64,000 nucleotides of DNA. Source: Chaetorhynchus papuensis. Taxonomy: Eukaryota > Chordata > Aves > Passeriformes > Rhipiduridae. This document shows positions 1-12,900 of this stretch, in pieces. The notes under the pieces are model-generated. The model saw only the letters and a program-made list of their open reading frames with translations. It was not told where the DNA came from and made no database searches. The translations under genes were made by a program, and so were the position numbers. Positions within the stretch are counted from its first letter, which is position 1, and the number at the start of each line of letters is the position of its first letter. The stretch spans positions 248,001 through 312,000 of the forward strand of contig VWYX01000904.1 in NCBI GenBank assembly GCA_013396525.1. Reading direction: 5' to 3'.

Positions 1-633
1 TGGAGAGATTTATTTAGCTATGCCTCCTACATCAGGAATACTCCTACTTCCCTCTCTCCATGTTAACTCCAACATGGAATCAGTTCCACATTTCGGGAAT
101 TTTATTAGAATAAATTCCTCTCAAGGTCCATTCACAAAGAAGGCTTCTCCAACAATGCCAGGTCTTCCTTGTCTCATCAGGATTCCTGGTGAGATTCAGA
201 AAGGGTTTTCTCAGCAATTTTCCCAGCGAAGGACAGCAAAGACTGGCGTTCTCAAACTGTGTTTATAACATTGCTGCTGTTAGGAACAAAACCACTTTTC
301 AGTAGCAGAAAATGAAAAAGAAACTTGCCTATCATGTAGAGGAGGGAAAAAAAAGTACCATAGTGGGTACAGAAGAGCCATCTGTTCCAACAGTGTCTAC
401 AAATAGTCAGCTTCGAGGCAAGCAAACTCTGTGCTCCCGCTTCCTCCCTCCCACCTGCATCCCCCAGGTGAAGGAGCTGCGCACTCACAGCCAGCCCATG
501 CAGACGGTTGCCTTCCTCTGGGCAGGACGTGTGGCAGTAGCTCAGAGTGCCTGCAGACCACAGACATCCCTGACACTGTTCCAGGGAGCTCTGTTAGTGA
601 TGCACGTGGCCCGTTGCCCGCAGTGAGCCGTTT
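1..633. other. Non-coding sequence, nothing recognised
   Basis: Overlapping short frames on both strands have no domain, splice or codon support. The stretch ends at the CR1 tail. Confidence 0.6.
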
Positions 634-1115
634 CACAGAATCACAGAATCACAGAATCACCAGGTTGGAAGAGACCTTCAAGATCAGAGTCCAACCCATG
701 CCCCAACACCTCAACTAAACCATGGCACTGAGTGCCACATCCAATCTCTTTTTAAACACGTCCAGGGATGGTGACTCCACCACCTCCCCGGGTAGACCAT
801 TCCAATATTTTATCACTCTTTCTGTAAAAAACTTCTTCCTAATATCCAATCTATATTTTCCTTGGCGCAACTTAAGTCTGTGTCCTCTTGTTCTGTCAGC
901 TGCTGCCTGAAGAAAGAGACCAACCCCTACCTGACTACAACCACCTTTCAGGGAGTTGTAGAGGGTGATAAGGTCACCTCTGAGTCTCCTTTTCTCCAGG
1001 CTAAACACCCCCAGCTCCCTCAGACGTTCCTCACAGGGTTTGTGTTCCAAGCCCCTCACCAGCCTTGTTGCCTCCTCTGGACACACTGCAGCCCCTCAAT
1101 GTCCTTTCCCACCAC
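634..1115 (-). mobile_element. CR1 LINE, 5'-truncated 3' end
   Basis: The plus strand is the reverse complement of a CR1 retrotransposon 3' end. It begins with three 8-base tail units (CACAGAAT at 634-657, i.e. ATTCTGTG on the element's strand). Then come the familiar CR1 segments matching TTGGAAGAGACC, 'ctaatatccaatct' and 'ctttctccaggctaaac'. The element is 5'-truncated at about 1115, as nearly all CR1 copies are. The last roughly 120 codons of the reverse-transcriptase ORF2 remain open on the minus strand (about 715-1086), with recognisable CR1 C-terminal motifs such as LEKRRLRGDLI and FTERVIKYWNGLP. That suggests a copy that is not very old. It has no promoter or start, so it is a non-functional remnant. 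Confidence 0.95.
715..1086 (-). pseudogene. CR1 ORF2 C-terminal remnant
   Basis: An uninterrupted 123-codon frame inside the CR1 copy reads as the end of the CR1 endonuclease/reverse-transcriptase polyprotein. The segments LEKRRLRGDLITLY and FFTERVIKYWNGLPGEVV are typical of CR1 C-termini. The frame has no ATG at its upstream end, because the element is truncated there, and terminates in TAG just before the 3' untranslated tail. The enzymatic domains are absent. Confidence 0.85.
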
Positions 1116-3559
1116 CTCTACACGAACATGTGCCGGTGCCATGGGCAAGGAACTCCCTTTACAAGCCAACAGCATTTAAAACTAATTTAGAGTGCTGGAA
1201 GGTTTCATATGAGGTAGAGGACAGGAGAGGACAAGGACCTTCATGTCTAAGGATGACCAAATAAACCCTCTGGTTATTATCCACCATCTCAGTCAGTTCT
1301 GCTTAAGGCAGCACCTTCAGCGACGACTCTCAGCCCCCATTTCTAACATGGTGAATAAACATTTTACTATGATTGAGCTGCAAAAATAATATGTTTTTAG
1401 CTGCTTTAGCCTTTCAGATGTTTTAAATGCAAAGAACATTTGACATGCAGCTTCAAAGTTAATCTCATTTTTTCAATCTTTGTTTTTAAATAGGAGAAAA
1501 CAGTAGCATCACTTTGTTGCTATATTTTATTTATTTTTAATCAAGCATGTTTCATCCTTATAGCATGATTAATTAACAAAGTTAATTAGCAACTACAGCC
1601 AACCTGCAAGGAAACAAAATCTTCTCTGGGGATTTAAACAATTAAAACATGTTCATTGAGAAGGTCTCATGTTCTCTTTTGAAAAACCTCCAAATGATAA
1701 AAGGTTTACAAAAATGCTCTTTGAAAGCACAGTTTATGCTCTTAGGTTTGAATATTTGTATTGTAAGTGGCAAAATTCCCAGCCAAGGACTTTGCAAAGA
1801 AATAATTAAAGAAGCCAAACAAGGATTCAATTATATCCTTTCCAGATGGAACCAAGCACACAAGTAGTCAGTGTGTGGATGGAAGAAAGATACATTTCAA
1901 GTCTCAGTATCACTGGTAGGTATTGCAGTAGCTTGTTCTAAAAAACAACAGTTTGAGGAAAGCCCATTTAGTCCAAGAAAAACATAAATGTGCTAAATAA
2001 TTCTGCATATTCAGAACTCTCCTTAAACTAAAATTCTCCTTCACTCTCCTTTTCCATTAGGTTCAACTCATTCAGCTGCCAGACAAAAGAAACCCTGTAT
2101 CAGATGCTGGTACAGCTCAGGGCTCCACCACAGACCCGCACTGCTCCAGCTCCTCCCCATCCACGAGGACAAAGGCCGGGAAGTCAATTCAGTCACAAGC
2201 CCCTACCCATCCCCTGATTCTGAACAAATGCTGATGCTCTTCCTGATGTGGTAACACATCTCCTCAGACCGAGCACCACAGCAAAAGCTACACTGGGTAC
2301 ATGAAAGGCTCCATTTTTCTCAGTTGTTCTTTTTGTGTTGCTACTGTACATTGATACAATAAACCCAGAAACTCTAGCAGTGTACTTCAGCTTCCCAAAC
2401 TTTGATCTTCAGTTTTATTCGGAAACCTCGGATTCAGAAACTGTCATATACAGGGCTTTGCATCTCCATCTAACAAAGAAAGATATTACTTAAATTAGCT
2501 TCTGAATAAAGGTAAAATGTGCTGAAATATATCCATTTGCCAAGACCTCAGCTATACAGAATCAGGAAGAATTTTCAGTGGTTTACTGTTTTCATGATGA
2601 AAAGTAATTTTATCTTTAATGAAGAACGCAGTCAAAACTCAAAAAGAATGGGAAATATCTTAGAAACATCATCTGAAACTGAAGTTAATGCTTCAGCAAA
2701 CCTTAAGCCCCATGATCCCCTGGGAAGAGAAGGGTTCTATGCACCCTGACACTGTCCTTTCCTGTCCTGATCAGCCCCACAACCTGCCAGCATGCACTGA
2801 CAGCTCCTACATTTTCAACAAGTGTCAACATCAAGACTTGAAGATTTCAAACTTTTTCTATTTTCTAAGTAAATTATTACTTCTCTACACAACAAAATTC
2901 AATAGGTATGAAGCTCCCAAGTTACTCATTCGTTTCTCTACCCGCCTTTTTTTTTCATGAACAGGAGTGTGTTTTCTTCATGTTTCATCCTGTCTTGGAA
3001 ATTTTCATTCTGAAGCAATTTCATTTAGAAGCGATCAGTCCTGCACCACAAAGTGAAGCCCACCTTTTCTCGTCAAGTTCTAACTTTCACTATTTGAAAG
3101 GCCAGAAAATCACCACTGACGAATTCAAACTTTGAAAATACAGTGAACGTTTGTTTTATTGTTGGTGACTGGCGCCAAGCAGAGCAGTCAAGCTAAACTC
3201 CCACGAGTCCTTCCATCCCTTCCGGAGGCTATTTTGGTGCAGAAAAATCCCAACCAAGTTTCCACTCTACATTATCACAGTGATATTCAGAAGGTGGATA
3301 AATACTTTGTTCTCATGGGGAAAAAGCAAACAGAAAACTGACAGAGACTCAGAACCCAGATTTGCAAGGCCTCTCAAACCTCCTTGTGCCTTGGAACCAC
3401 TCCTTGCCTACCACCTACCAAAATTACTCCTCCATAACTTTTTCCCCCTGTACCATTTCTTGTAGACACAGCATTGTCTTTCCAATGAACCAGAAGAAAC
3501 CACAACTCAACCCCATAAAACATGGATCAAACAGAGCACGGTGCTAACAACTGACCCGG
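1116..3559. other. Presumed NCKAP5 intron, nothing recognised
   Basis: AT-rich single-copy sequence. There are no repeats of note, no exon-like frame with splice sites, and no RNA gene. Confidence 0.6.
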
Positions 3560-3906
3560 GGGCAGGGCGCTAGCTTGTGCAGAGAGACACAGTTTGTGCT
3601 TGGCTTCCCTCAGCCCTTGGTTTTCCAGGGAGGTTTCCCACCCGAGTGCTGACCAGGCTTGACCCCATCGAGCAGATGAGATGTGACGGGGGAAGGGCCG
3701 AGGGTGGAATGGCTGCAGTGAGCTCTTGCGCCTCTTTCAGCCGCGATTGCGGGCGCGGCGCTCAGCGACGCCGCTTCCCCCGACCGTCACGTACGGCGAC
3801 CGCGCTCGCTGCGCCGTAAATGTCAGAGCAGTGTGGAACTGGCCTTTCAGAGCCTCAGTGCCTCAGCCAGATCCGGCAATAAAGGAGTCATCCTGCACAA
3901 AAAAAA
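3560..3906 (+). other. CpG-dense block ending in AATAAA plus A-run
   Basis: Positions 3729-3817 hold about 20 CpG in about 90 bases, far above the surrounding intron. About 60 bases later comes AATAAA (3878-3883), then an 8-base A-run (3899-3906). This combination could be a decayed LTR, a retroposed transcript end, or a small promoter such as for a lncRNA. No target-site duplication or known protein was recognised. The open frame over the block is forced by GC content. Confidence 0.35.
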
Positions 3907-6900
3907 CAGTCATTGCAAATTTAAAGCTGAGCGAAGTACGGGCTTCCTTTAACTACTTTTACAGTAATTGCAAGGACTGGAGTTACAATAACAGAAGTAC
4001 TAATGCTGTCAGGCAGAAGCAGGAAAGATAGGATGAGCCACCAGCAGGGAACAGCTCCTATTCACTGCTAATTTATTGGTAATAAAAGATAAGCCTACAG
4101 AAAATGTAATTTACATTAAACTTCTCTTCTATAAGACATGATTCTGCCAAATCCAGACAAGCGAAACAGGTAGTAACTTATTGAAACTGTATTTTCTTTG
4201 GGTGACACTGAAGCAAGGAAAAACAAATTATAACTATAATCTAAAATAAGTATCAGAAATCCTCATGAGCTCCTCACCAATTTCCAGTGGATTTTCACGT
4301 ACAGTAATCTGAATAAGTTCAAAGACAACCATCTAGTTACTTTCCAGAAGCATCCAAACAAGACACCAAATACCATGGACAAAATCACAGGAGAACAGAT
4401 CAGAAAGAAGGAGGCGAAGAGAGGAACATCATGAGGGCAGAGCCTTCATTCTAAAAGCAAAAACATTGTCTTTGGCTAAAAAGTGGGACAGTCATGGCAA
4501 AGAAATTAGAAAGGAAAGGGTATCAGGAGTTGATGGCAGATTATCCCCGAATTGTTTCCATGACAAATTACTCTCCCAGCATGGGCACGGCAGCCAAGGT
4601 CAGCCGGGCACCTGAGCAGGGTAATTCCCCTCCTCTGAGCACGAGCATGGGAACAGGCAGCGATGCCTTTTCAACAGAAGCATCCTCTCTCACTCTGACA
4701 ATCTTTATTATTTCATTGATATTTATTGTTTTCAGCACTGAAATTATGAGCGCAAGGCTACATACTTTAATGATTCATTGGCATTTCAGACAACATTTCA
4801 AATATATCTATTTATCTGTAAATGTATCTGTTTATCTATTTATTACAGTTGGAGTGTCTTCTTCCATTATTAGCATGGACTCCACAATACCGCCCACCTT
4901 TCAAATTTTGTACAGATTTAGGCAAAAAAACATAGTTAAGGTGGTCTAGACCCAAAGTTTAAAACATTGGGGTTTTTTTCTCTTGAATATCAAGATGGTT
5001 TTTAACCTTGGTGATGCAGAAAAACCAGCAAGTGAAGAGCAAAAGCTTTATAAATTCAGACCCTTAAATAATTTTCATTAGTAACTGCGAAATAATTAGA
5101 ATGACGAGAAATAGAGCTACCAAGCAAGAGATGGTATCAACCATCTCATCAATGCAGTTGAAATAGGGGAAAAAAAGTGATTTCTCCCCCATTAGGCACT
5201 TATTCAGTTGTAGGATAAAAGACTAACGTCTGTGTGACACAATGTCAAATCATTGAGATAATTATGAATCATACCAAGCAATCATTTTACAAATCTCCTG
5301 GAACATCTCACTTTATGACCATTATTCATGAGATTATGCATTCAACTGCAATTTTTTTCATACATTCCTCTGAAGCCTTTCTCTTGGTCTGAGATTCCAG
5401 ACCAGAGAAGAAGAAAATTGATGTGGGAAAAAAACTAAGTTTTTCTACAAAGACAAAAATGGAGACAAAAGCCCATGTTTTCCTAACAATCTCTAAAGCC
5501 TGCAGAGAATAGTGAGAGATACTTACAGACTTCTTTCAAAAAACCAGCCCAAACACAGAGCAGTAAACTGCAACAGGCAAGGGACTTACACCTGGCTATC
5601 AACGTGAATGCAACCTCCTCAAGCATGAAACATCAAAACCTAAGTGCCAAGAAACACCAAGTAAACAGCACCAGAATACTGAACTCTGAAGTACATGTAA
5701 GGTACAAGTTTTCACATCATTGATTAAACAGCCCATGCATTATGGAAACCTTGCATTTATCAGAAAGCAAAGTTAAGATTTTAGCAGGGCCAAATCCTGC
5801 GCAGATTTGCTCCCTGTTTAAATCTTTTGATTCAATATATCCCAGCTAAACTACTAAAACCCACTGCTAAAAATAAATGAGCACTGGGTCCAACACACAA
5901 AATTTGTTATTATTAAAAGTGGTACATTAACCATAAACCTTATTGTCTCTGTTCTGAAATCCACACGTTAAAGTATAGAGCAAAAACAATTTGACAAATT
6001 TACACTGCTGTAGTTTGGAATTTCTTGACATAAGTGATGGTTGACATGGTTTATCAATTTTAATGTTACATTAGCAGTAATATTTATATTTAATGCTGTA
6101 TTATTCCTGCCAATAAGTTGCAATCCAAGAAGCATACACTGGGAACTTGTACAATTAGGCAAGCTGCCAAGTTCTCAAAGAATTATCATCATTGAAAACC
6201 TCGGTGTTCAAACAGGAAAAAAAGAAGGAAAGGACTAATAAAAGTCAGTTTGGAATATTAATTCAGCAAAAGAAAACTTTACATTACAATATAGGCAGCT
6301 GTTACACAGCTAGTAATTCTAGAAGAATTACTGCTTGCTCTTTTTTCCAGGTGCTACTTTAAAAAAAATATTTTACACTAAGGAAAGCATGTTTAATCAA
6401 AGCCCTTAAATGGTACCAAATTTCTTCCTGAGAATCCTTTCACAGCACAAGGCCTGCAGTTGGCACTTTTCTAATTAAAACACACAGTAATGTTTATCTG
6501 CTTTTTGATGGCATCCTCAGAGCCACCACGTTATTCCTGTGACCTTGTCCAGTCCAGGTCAGTGTGAGAAGCAAATTGTCCCTCTGGTACATAACTAATT
6601 CACCTGATCCTCCCTCAGCAGCACATGGTCCAGGAGCTCCACTTCTTTAAGTGGGATGATAAGACCATACAACAGGTTGCTCAGAACTTCCCAGCTCAGC
6701 TTGATAGTGCAGTTGAGTTCAAAGTGGGTTAAGAAAGAGGCACGGGGTCATTGCTACATGAAAGCCTGGCCCATGGAGAAAGACAACAGTGTAAGTCACC
6801 ACCTTTTAATCCCTCTTATTCCCAACAAGCACTCAAACTGCCACTCTTCATTTCACACGCCCACAAGATGCTTTTTCGGTCCCAATCCCCAAAAACACCT

Positions 6901-9900
6901 GCTCTCCTTGCTAGAAGTACCAGAGCTGGTGACACTGGGCTGTTCAGTAGAGCTGACATGGGCCTGGTGACATCAGTCACCAACACAAGGAAGGTGCTGC
7001 TGAAGCAGATGTTGCTTCTAAATGATTTTTATTTCTGTGACTCAGTGACACTGAAAGCAACAGCAGAGATGTGAATGGAGAAGCTCTTCCTATAGAGCTA
7101 TCAAAAGATTATTCTTTTTAATGCTCATTCAAGAAAGAAGAGACAGAACAAGGACCAGATAGGAACCACTCTGTGTAAGGCACCTCTCCCACCTTGCCTG
7201 CCCTGAACATGTTGTTCAGCACTCCTGCTTTATTCCAGATTTCAAGCCAGCCAGTATGTTGTGCGTAGCATTCCTGTTAGGGCAAGCAGAGCTGTTCCTC
7301 CTCAGTGCCACTGCTCTTAGCACTGTCTCCCAGCTTGTGAGTGTGTTAAGTTCTCATCTCTCTTCTTGCTGTTCAGTTTTAATCTGGGTCAAGCCATTCT
7401 CTAGTCCAGATGGAGTCTCAGTTCTTGTGTTTCTGCTTGGGCTATTATGGATGGTTTGCAGCATCAGATCCTTACAGCATACAGATTTATTCCATTTTTA
7501 TTGTATTGTTTACTTGTGTTAGTTTTGGCTTTTTTTTCTTAAGTAAATATTTGGAATCCAGAAGATATATATCTCTTGTTATGTGATGAATTCTTTGGTT
7601 TGTGACCCAAACCCCTTCAGCCATTTCTAGCAGAAGTGAATTATTTTTTTTCCCTGAGCCTGGATGTAACACAACCTTGGAAAATGAAAAACAAAGGAAG
7701 AAAAAAGCAAACAAGGTTTTCTTTTTGCAAAGGACTTGAAAGTTGAGCTGACAAATTCCCCCAATCACTTTTCCTCATATATATTTTTTCTCTGGAGATT
7801 TGTCACATGGAGATGATGTGCTGTGGAAATTCTTTTGAAAGGATATGCATTTCCCTAAGGGGTTTTTAATGAGAATTTATTGCTCATGAAAGATTCAGGA
7901 TTGGCAGCACTTCAGTCTTCAGTTAATGATCTTTTGTTTATTAACATAAAATGCATCACACTTAACAGGAGTGTAACTTTCCCAACCAATGCATCAAAGC
8001 ATGAAAGAATTCTCACTCCTTCCGTCTTATCCCCTGAGGCTGTCTGAGAGGGTGTTAGCTGAAATTCATATGGTTGTCCTCTATGAAAATGAAGTCAGAA
8101 CTCTTGTTTCACGTAAAGCTGAAAATCACGGAAACATTTTTTCATAACCAAAATTACCCAGACATAAACTGACAGCAAGAAATATCAGCACACTACCGTG
8201 ACTTCTCACAGCGCCTATTCCTTCCACACAAACCTTTTACCAGAACCAGAAGGTCTCTGCTTAGTCCTAATCCTGATTACTTTTACATTCTGTGGGTAAC
8301 ATGCATGCAAAATGCTGATTCCACATACTGGTAGTAAATTACCATCTTTAGAAAATCAACAAATTCGCAAAGAGAGATGAAGACTATAGGCAACAATTGG
8401 GTGGATAAACCAGAAATCCCCGAAACACACCCCTAAGCCACTTCTTGGATTTTTAAGGAAATAAAAAGGCAGAAATACATTTCTTATTTAAAAAAAAAAA
8501 AAAAAGGATGAAACCCAATGCTGAAGGAAAATGGGTGTAAGGCACAAGCTCCAAATTCATTGTTTTGGATACTAAGCTCAACCAAACTCCTGGATCTCAC
8601 TGTTTTCTTCGTAACTAGCTTTCCTTAGACTCTGCCCAAGAGATACACCCAGTTCTCATTTGTTTGTGAGAATGTTTGGAAAGATTTTCCTCCCTGCTCT
8701 CTACAAAGCCTTTCACTTTTGCTCTTACAGTTCAAAGCAGATACCTGATTCTGCTTCATTACTGGTTGACCTCTTACCTCTGTTTTCCACTCCTTTGTTC
8801 CCAGATCATCACAACAATTCCTGGTATTCTTTGTAACCTCTCTTTAAAGGCAGGTGTTACACAGTGTGATGTGTTTCTACCCATCTAGAAAGCCCACAGC
8901 ATGAGGACTTCTGGTTTTCTTAACAAGGCTGCATTTGCTGTGTCTTTTTTCTCTCTGAGCTATATTTATTGCAAACTCTGTAACCTTCCGGATGCCACTC
9001 ATGTCCTGTTCTAACTGAACACTGACATACCTTGAAAAAACCATGTGGATAAGAAACAAGACCAAAGTGATTTTATGCTCTGCTCACTTTGCTCACAACC
9101 CTCTCTCTTGACTTTTTTCTTTTTTTTGCATTTACACAATTGTTCAATACTTAGATATTCTGGTACAAATCACTAACAAATCTGCAATGACCTTCCACTT
9201 GTAGAGAAAATGCAGAAAAGGATCAAACCTGGTCAGAAAGTCCTTTTCTTTACTGAATAAATTGTTTTCTTTTTGTTTTTTTCTCGTAATCTCATTTTGC
9301 ATCCCCAAGAATACTGTTCTGGTAAGACCCAGAAACACTGCTCAGTCAGGTGGACATGTTTCACTGGGAACCACCTCCATTTTAAGGCCAAAGCAGCTGA
9401 AACTCAGATCAGGTCCCTGGAGTCATTTTTTCTGTTGTCCATCACTGCTCTCCTCTGAGAGATACAAGAGAATTTCTTCTCACAACATTTTACAGAAAAT
9501 CAAATAATCTGAACAGTGAGATTACACTTTTGGATACAGCACTTTTGATACAGGCCCTGCAGATGCCTTCCAATAGGACTCTCAGCAAGTGACAGGTAAA
9601 ATAAATGAAATAATTATTTTCTGAGAGAATTTCTTAAATGTCTACATCAAACATACTTAAAATTTACCAAGAGGCAATAATTGCCACTTAGTTTTCAGTT
9701 TCAGGAATGTAATCATGTTTATTGAGTGCAAAGATTTTGAAAGAGAAGGTAATTCAGACTTCTTATAAATTTCTATGGACTTGGGTAAGCTACTAGAGCT
9801 ACTAGTTTTGTGAAGAGAAGAACAGATGAAAGCTAATAAGAAGAATCTTTTTTCTGTTTTCGATTTAAAGTGGTGCCGTAACAAACTGCCTTGGAAAAAG

Positions 9901-12900
9901 TTATAAACTGCTGGGCTTCCCCCAGTCCTCCCCCCCCAGGTTAAGGAACGTGTTTCAGTGAGCCTTAAACAAAATAATGTTCTCTACACCAAGTCTCACC
10001 ATGCTGGAAACAAAACAAGCAGTATGTTGAAAATCACTTTGAAGTATCCTTCAGTAATCCAACACACAAATTCATATTCATGCAGCCTTACAGCAATAAA
10101 ATCAGTTCCATGCTAATGATATAATTGTTTCTTCTATCATTCTGTCTATAAAAGAAGACTAGATAAAGTCAAAGGCAGTGGCCTCTGGCTGATTATGTGT
10201 TTTGACAAATTAGATGATTAACTGAAACCTCAAACCCAAGCTTTGCTGTCTCAGTAGACCTAGAAGAGGAGAAGGAAAGCTTTGCTTTTGAAAGGACATG
10301 GCCCTACAGGGACCTCAGCCCAGACTGAGAGCGCTCCTCAAACAGCAGTGTTTGTACTGAGCACTCAGCCCAATTCCAACAGAGAAATTACAGTTGTCAC
10401 TTTAAATAATGGAAGCAGCATGTGGCAATATATGCAAAATGCTTTCCACCACGTTCAAGCAGAGATGCAGAAACTAAGTTATCAATGACAGTTTTACCAC
10501 ATAATATACCAGTGTAACACTTAACAACGCTGAAAATGAAATCCAGACGTATCAGTGCAGCAATGGCAGTATTTTTATATTTATGAAGCTGTTTAAATTC
10601 ACATACAGTCAAATCACAACTAGGAATAAAACAGGGAAGACTGAATAGCAGCAGGTACAAGATCCACTTGTGTTGCTCAAGTTGTTTTACTGAGCTTGGT
10701 TAAAAAACTCAACAAGTGGTGCCCTGAACTTCTTCAGTACAACATCTTCAAGCCCTGCTCTCTGAATATTAAATGACAAAACATTATCAGGTGAAAGCTG
10801 AGTACCGTCTATCCTTCCAGTTAGTACAGCTCAACAAAGCTGGGCCAGAACTGTTACTCAGAACTTTTCCAGTTATTTGTAATGTGACTGAAAATGCTAT
10901 TACAAAAGAGTGTCCTGTCATCCTTTTACAAGTAAACACAATCTAAAAAAACCAGCTTTCCGTTTAAAACCTGAATCAGGGAAGCAAACACCTTCAAGAA
11001 ACCCCAGACAAACTAAACCCTCTCGGAGCATTTTAAATCATTTTCCCCAAAGACAGTCAGCTTTGCTCTGAGGATGAGGCCAGCTTCTCAGAGCTCAAAT
11101 AGCATCGACTTCAATGGAAGTTCAACTTCAGCAAACAAAACAAGTAATTTAAAAGGTACGGATGAATAAGGATTAAGATGTGTTAGTGTTCAGGCATTTC
11201 CAAATGTATTAAATGTATATTAAGAAATAATAACTGTCTGAAGTATTAAAATGGAAATGCTTTCAGCAGTTCAAATGTCAACCAGGCACTCAGGCAATTC
11301 CACATTTCTCCAGCTTCAGCAACAAATATAATGTTTTGAAATCATTTGATGTTTGAATAAAGCTCTTTGCCATTTTCCACAGCGGATGTATTGTATCTGG
11401 GTAATGAACTGTGCTCTGAAATAACTTATTACAGCCATCACCACAGCCAGCTACATCACCTTTGGCAGAAAGCAAAATAAAAATCACACAGTGAGTGCTC
11501 ACGTAGCATCACCACAAGTATTACTTCATTTACAGAATCAGGAAAAGTTCCATTTCAAATCAAGGTATTGATTATTTCAAAATTCAATTCCACAGTCAAA
11601 AGCTGTAACAAGAAAATAAATCCAATAAAGGGCATTTTCCAATTAAGTAAGTGACCCTAATCTTGATTTTAAGTTACTTTGATATTAGAGATCATAAAGT
11701 AGAACCACACTTTAAGTATCCAGATTATTAGAGTAGGAATTAAAACAGACATATATAAAATAGGTAATTAATTTCATAGGTAAATCTCCTGTGTCTTGGC
11801 CATGCCTTTAGCATCTAAGATCAAAACATCTGACAGAAAATTCATATATGGGTATCTTGAGGTTTTTCTGCTTAAACCTAAGGTTTACCTTTAATTCCGT
11901 ACCTTATTTTAATAATAAATGGGTCAGAATGAGGCTGCAACAAGCACCTACTTTAACATCCTCTCCCCCCAACAACCAGCAATTTTTTCAGAGAAAGCCA
12001 ACAGAAGAGACCTCCTCCACACCCAAGGTTCATCAGCAAAATTGTAACTGTGGCTCTTCAGTGTTTTACAAGAGTGCATAAAGAGCTGAAGGTACTTGTC
12101 TGTACAGAATATATGCTACTAATGGCCTAAGTGGTTATACAGGTGGTCAGAGATGCTCTGAACTCAGGGGATCGATATCTAAGAGATATTTGGGTTCACT
12201 TTCCTTCCCGAAAGTCCCCAAAGCAGAAGAGAATTGCTTCTCCTTTCTCACCAGGCTGCAAGAACCAGCAGACTTTGATACACTAAGATACTTCCATGTT
12301 GACATATTTTCCTTAACAAGATATTGTCTTAATTAGTTTCATCTGCCATTTGGAGGTTATCTAGAAGACAAGTTAAGGATTTTTTTTAGTGAAGCAGAAA
12401 AAGCCCCTATGTTTTCAGGTTGCATATTATTCCTTATTATAAAACCAGTACCTGCTCATTACTGCACATCCCGCAAAAGGAGTTTTACAGCTGACACTGA
12501 AAGCTGTTATCATCTAATTTCATGTGGAAATGAAATGCTAGGATATTTTTCTGCACAAAAAACCCACATATAAATCCCTTCATCGAACGTTTTTGGTGAG
12601 AAGGCATGACCCAGACCCAGGGGTGTTGCCTTGCCCTGCTGCTGGCTCTGGCCACAAAGGCAAAGCCTTGCACCAGTAGCTCTTCACTGGCTTCTGTCTG
12701 TAAAGCTCTTGGCATCCACACAACATCCCAGTGTGTTAGATGATAATACAGCTACATTTAGTTAGCAAACTGCTGCTTTTTTCCCAGTCTCAGATAAAGA
12801 TAAGGAAAGGATAGAAAAAGATAAACTCTCAAGGTACATGAGGTCTGTCAACAGGTATTTTCCCCCAGCACTGTCTTATGAAAACATTATGAAAAACTGT

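Noticed and set aside
4494..4949. 151-codon plus frame with a hydrophobic stretch
   Set aside because: The hydrophobic part comes from AT-rich low-complexity DNA (repeated TATTTATCTGT-like units). There is no known similarity, promoter or splice signal.
6675..6735. ACAGGTTGCTCAGAACTTCC, similar to a CR1 segment
   Set aside because: Only about 15 bases match and flanking CR1 sequence is absent.
8455..8505. AATAAA followed by A16, retrocopy-like
   Set aside because: Upstream sequence is indistinguishable from the surrounding intron, and no open frame or boundary was seen.
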